The translations under genes were made by a program, and so were the position numbers. From the NCBI RefSeq assembly GCF_028453695.1, contig NC_135774.1, positions 24,800,001-24,864,000 of the forward strand: 64,000 nt of DNA. Direction: 5' to 3'. Source of the DNA: Augochlora pura. Its lineage: Eukaryota; Arthropoda; Insecta; Hymenoptera; Halictidae. Positions 62,365-64,000 of this stretch are shown here, piece after piece; within the stretch, counting starts at the first letter, position 1, and every line of letters begins with the position of its first letter. A model generated the notes under the pieces. The model ran no database searches. It was not told where the DNA came from and worked only from the letters and a program-made list of their open reading frames with translations.

Positions 62365-64000
62365 TTAATCATTCTCTGATTTTCTACGTTTTTTTGAACG
62401 TGGACTATCTGTATCATGAGGGCTTGGTGTAATGTGACTCCTTTTCCTTTTTATGCTACTTTCACTAGCCTCACTGCTACTGCTTGCTGCAGTTCTTGTT
62501 TCTCTTCTGAGTGTTCCCTCTCCTGTAACTTGCACCAATATCTAAAATAAGAATAACATAATATTTGCTATTAGTGACAATAATTATGTTTGATATCTAC
62601 AAAATTTATGACTGGATGTATACCTGCATATGCTGTAAACATTCTTCTTGCATTGAAACGGCCATTTTATAAATAAAAGTATCGTGTTTATTATACATTA
62701 TTGCATTTTGAAACATTAGCATGACATCGCGTTGGAAATGTATTGTAGATCTGATCGTACCATTGTCTATATTCTTTTTAATTGTTGACAGATCCATAGG
62801 TCTAAAGATTACTGAATGGTAGCCAGGCGCTTGATCTTCTGTAATAGGTCTCAAAAATACAGATGCATACTTATGTGTAGCAAGACGATTATAAAACAAC
62901 ATGACTGCCTTTTTCCATGCTCTGTAATCTGCACCTTCTCCAGTACCTTCATTCTCTGGCTCACTGTCAATAGACGCGTTTTGTTTTTTGGAGTAAGTTT
63001 TCATAGCACGTCCACCGCTTAATTTACTTAACGACGATTCTTCCTCATCCAATTCAACAGTATCTTCACCAGCGCTTACTATCGATTCCGTTTCCTTTTT
63101 TACATTTTGTTCGGTGTCTACATTCTTTTTATCTTCTTTCTCTTCTTTTACAGGAATATCTTCCTTTTTTATTTCTAACATAGTAATATTTTCTAATCGA
63201 ATTTTAGATTCTTCTTCTATTTTAGATTCTTCAAATGTGTTTTCTTCCTTTTTAATAATAGGAACATCGTTTTCAGATTTAGCAGGTTCCACAAATTCTT
63301 GTTTTGAAATTTCAACTTCTTCTGATGATACTAGTTGAGCAGAATCTTCTACAAGGGTAGTTTCCTCTATCTCTTCTTCTTTAATCTCTATATCTTGCAA
63401 TATAGAACTGGTCGTATCTTCTGAAGAATCCTTTGTGTCTTCTTTCTTAAATTCATCTGTATAAATCTCTAAAGTTTCTTCCGTGTGTTCTTCTTGAGAT
63501 TTTTCTGGCGATTGTTCGCTTACTTCAATAATGGTTTTCTCTTTTATTATAATTACAGGTTCCTCTTTAAACGATTCGACTGATTCTGTACTTTCAATTG
63601 TATTCTCTATGATTTGTTCTTCAGTTATTTTTTTCTTATCTTCTGTACTGTGTATACTTTCGTCATCTTCTAAAATCAAACTAATGTCCTGGGACTTCTC
63701 AGTGTCCTCTGTGCTGGGAAGATCATTCGTTACCTCGGAAGAAACACTAACAACTTCTGCCGATGGAATATCTTGTTGTTCACCAGTAATTTTAGCAAGA
63801 TGCATTTCTAGCTGATCTAATTCCATATTTCCCTTATTATCTAGCTCTTCGGAAGACTCTCTTTGTAGTTTATCGCTAGGTGATTCTTTAGCCTCTGGTA
63901 CAACAACTTCTGTTTCTTCCTCTTCGTCTATCTCATCTTCTACCATTTCATCCAGCTCTTTCATACGAATTTTGGAATCAGTTTCCTCTGCTTCTACATT
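62365..64000 (-). CDS. BRD8: BRD8 bromodomain protein, C-terminal part (partial)
   Basis: BRD8 is a bromodomain subunit of the TIP60/NuA4 histone acetyltransferase complex. Two minus-strand exons are visible: one from the window edge to 62624 (open at 64000) and the last, 62365-62541, joined in phase 0, giving 518 residues. The first 330 residues are highly acidic, Glu/Ser/Thr-rich and disordered, typical of the BRD8 middle region. The bromodomain follows (DYRAWKKAVMLFYNRLATHK, VIFRPMDLSTIKKNID, FQNAIMYNKHDT), with the acetyl-lysine-binding Asn in MYN and a mostly canonical ZA loop. The tail carries Ser-rich sequence and a basic end (IKRKRSH, RSKKRRKSEND) likely to be a nuclear signal. The N-terminal SANT-like part expected of BRD8 lies outside the window. 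Confidence 0.88.

Noticed and set aside
1..64000. tRNA, rRNA, snRNA genes, CRISPR arrays, bacterial-type operons or viral insertions.
   Set aside because: None recognised by eye on either strand. A covariance-model scan (tRNAscan-SE, Infernal) would be needed to rule out small RNAs.

Overview
The window is animal nuclear DNA with spliced genes: introns are mostly 60-150 bp with a few of several kb, splice sites are GT-AG, and the sequence is AT-rich. Gene content and protein similarity point to an insect. Short introns, high AT, TTAA-flanked repeats and a heparanase gene (absent from Drosophila as far as I know) suggest a hymenopteran, probably a bee. I cannot name the species. Exon models were built by hand from splice sites, reading-frame continuity and remembered family sequences. 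No search was run.

Layout: the 5' half of alpha-catenin (1-2271, minus, runs off the left edge); a divergent promoter region; Eme1 structure-specific nuclease subunit (4815-6513, plus); Exportin-7/Ranbp16 (8911-14665, minus, 15 exons); an AT-rich gap; slimb/beta-TrCP (18926-25490, minus, with a 4.5 kb first intron); a PAP2-type phospholipid phosphatase of the PLPP4/5 group (26517-27702, minus); NSL complex subunit 3/KANSL3 (29723-35152, plus); nucleolar NOC3 (35680-38760, minus); a 4.3 kb GC-richer gap with a CpG-rich promoter; a GPAT1/minotaur-type glycerol-3-phosphate acyltransferase (43035-53434, plus) whose 5.3 kb first intron holds repeats; Tektin-3 (53996-56138, minus); V-ATPase accessory subunit Ac45 (56414-57728, plus); a GH79 heparanase (58487-60633, minus); a small unrecognised Ser/Arg-rich gene (61288-61756, minus); and the 3' part of the BRD8 bromodomain gene (62365-64000, minus, runs off the right edge).

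The genes are mostly housekeeping and functionally unrelated: adhesion, DNA repair, nuclear export, ubiquitin ligase targeting, lipid synthesis and turnover, chromatin acetylation (KANSL3 and BRD8 belong to MOF/NSL and TIP60 complexes), ribosome assembly, cilia and V-ATPase. They sit in divergent pairs (alpha-Cat/Eme1, PLPP/KANSL3, NOC3/GPAT, Tektin-3/Ac45) and convergent pairs (Eme1/Xpo7, KANSL3/NOC3, GPAT/Tektin-3, Ac45/heparanase).

The points most worth following are: a heparanase predicted to be a type II membrane protein with a YxxPhi cytoplasmic tail and a much shortened linker; a perfect TFEB/MITF-type CLEAR box in the 275 bp Tektin-3/Ac45 promoter; an alternative hydrophobic first exon of GPAT; an apparent frame problem at one GPAT exon junction; a small orphan protein with an N-myristoylation-like start; and TTAA-flanked MITE-like elements.
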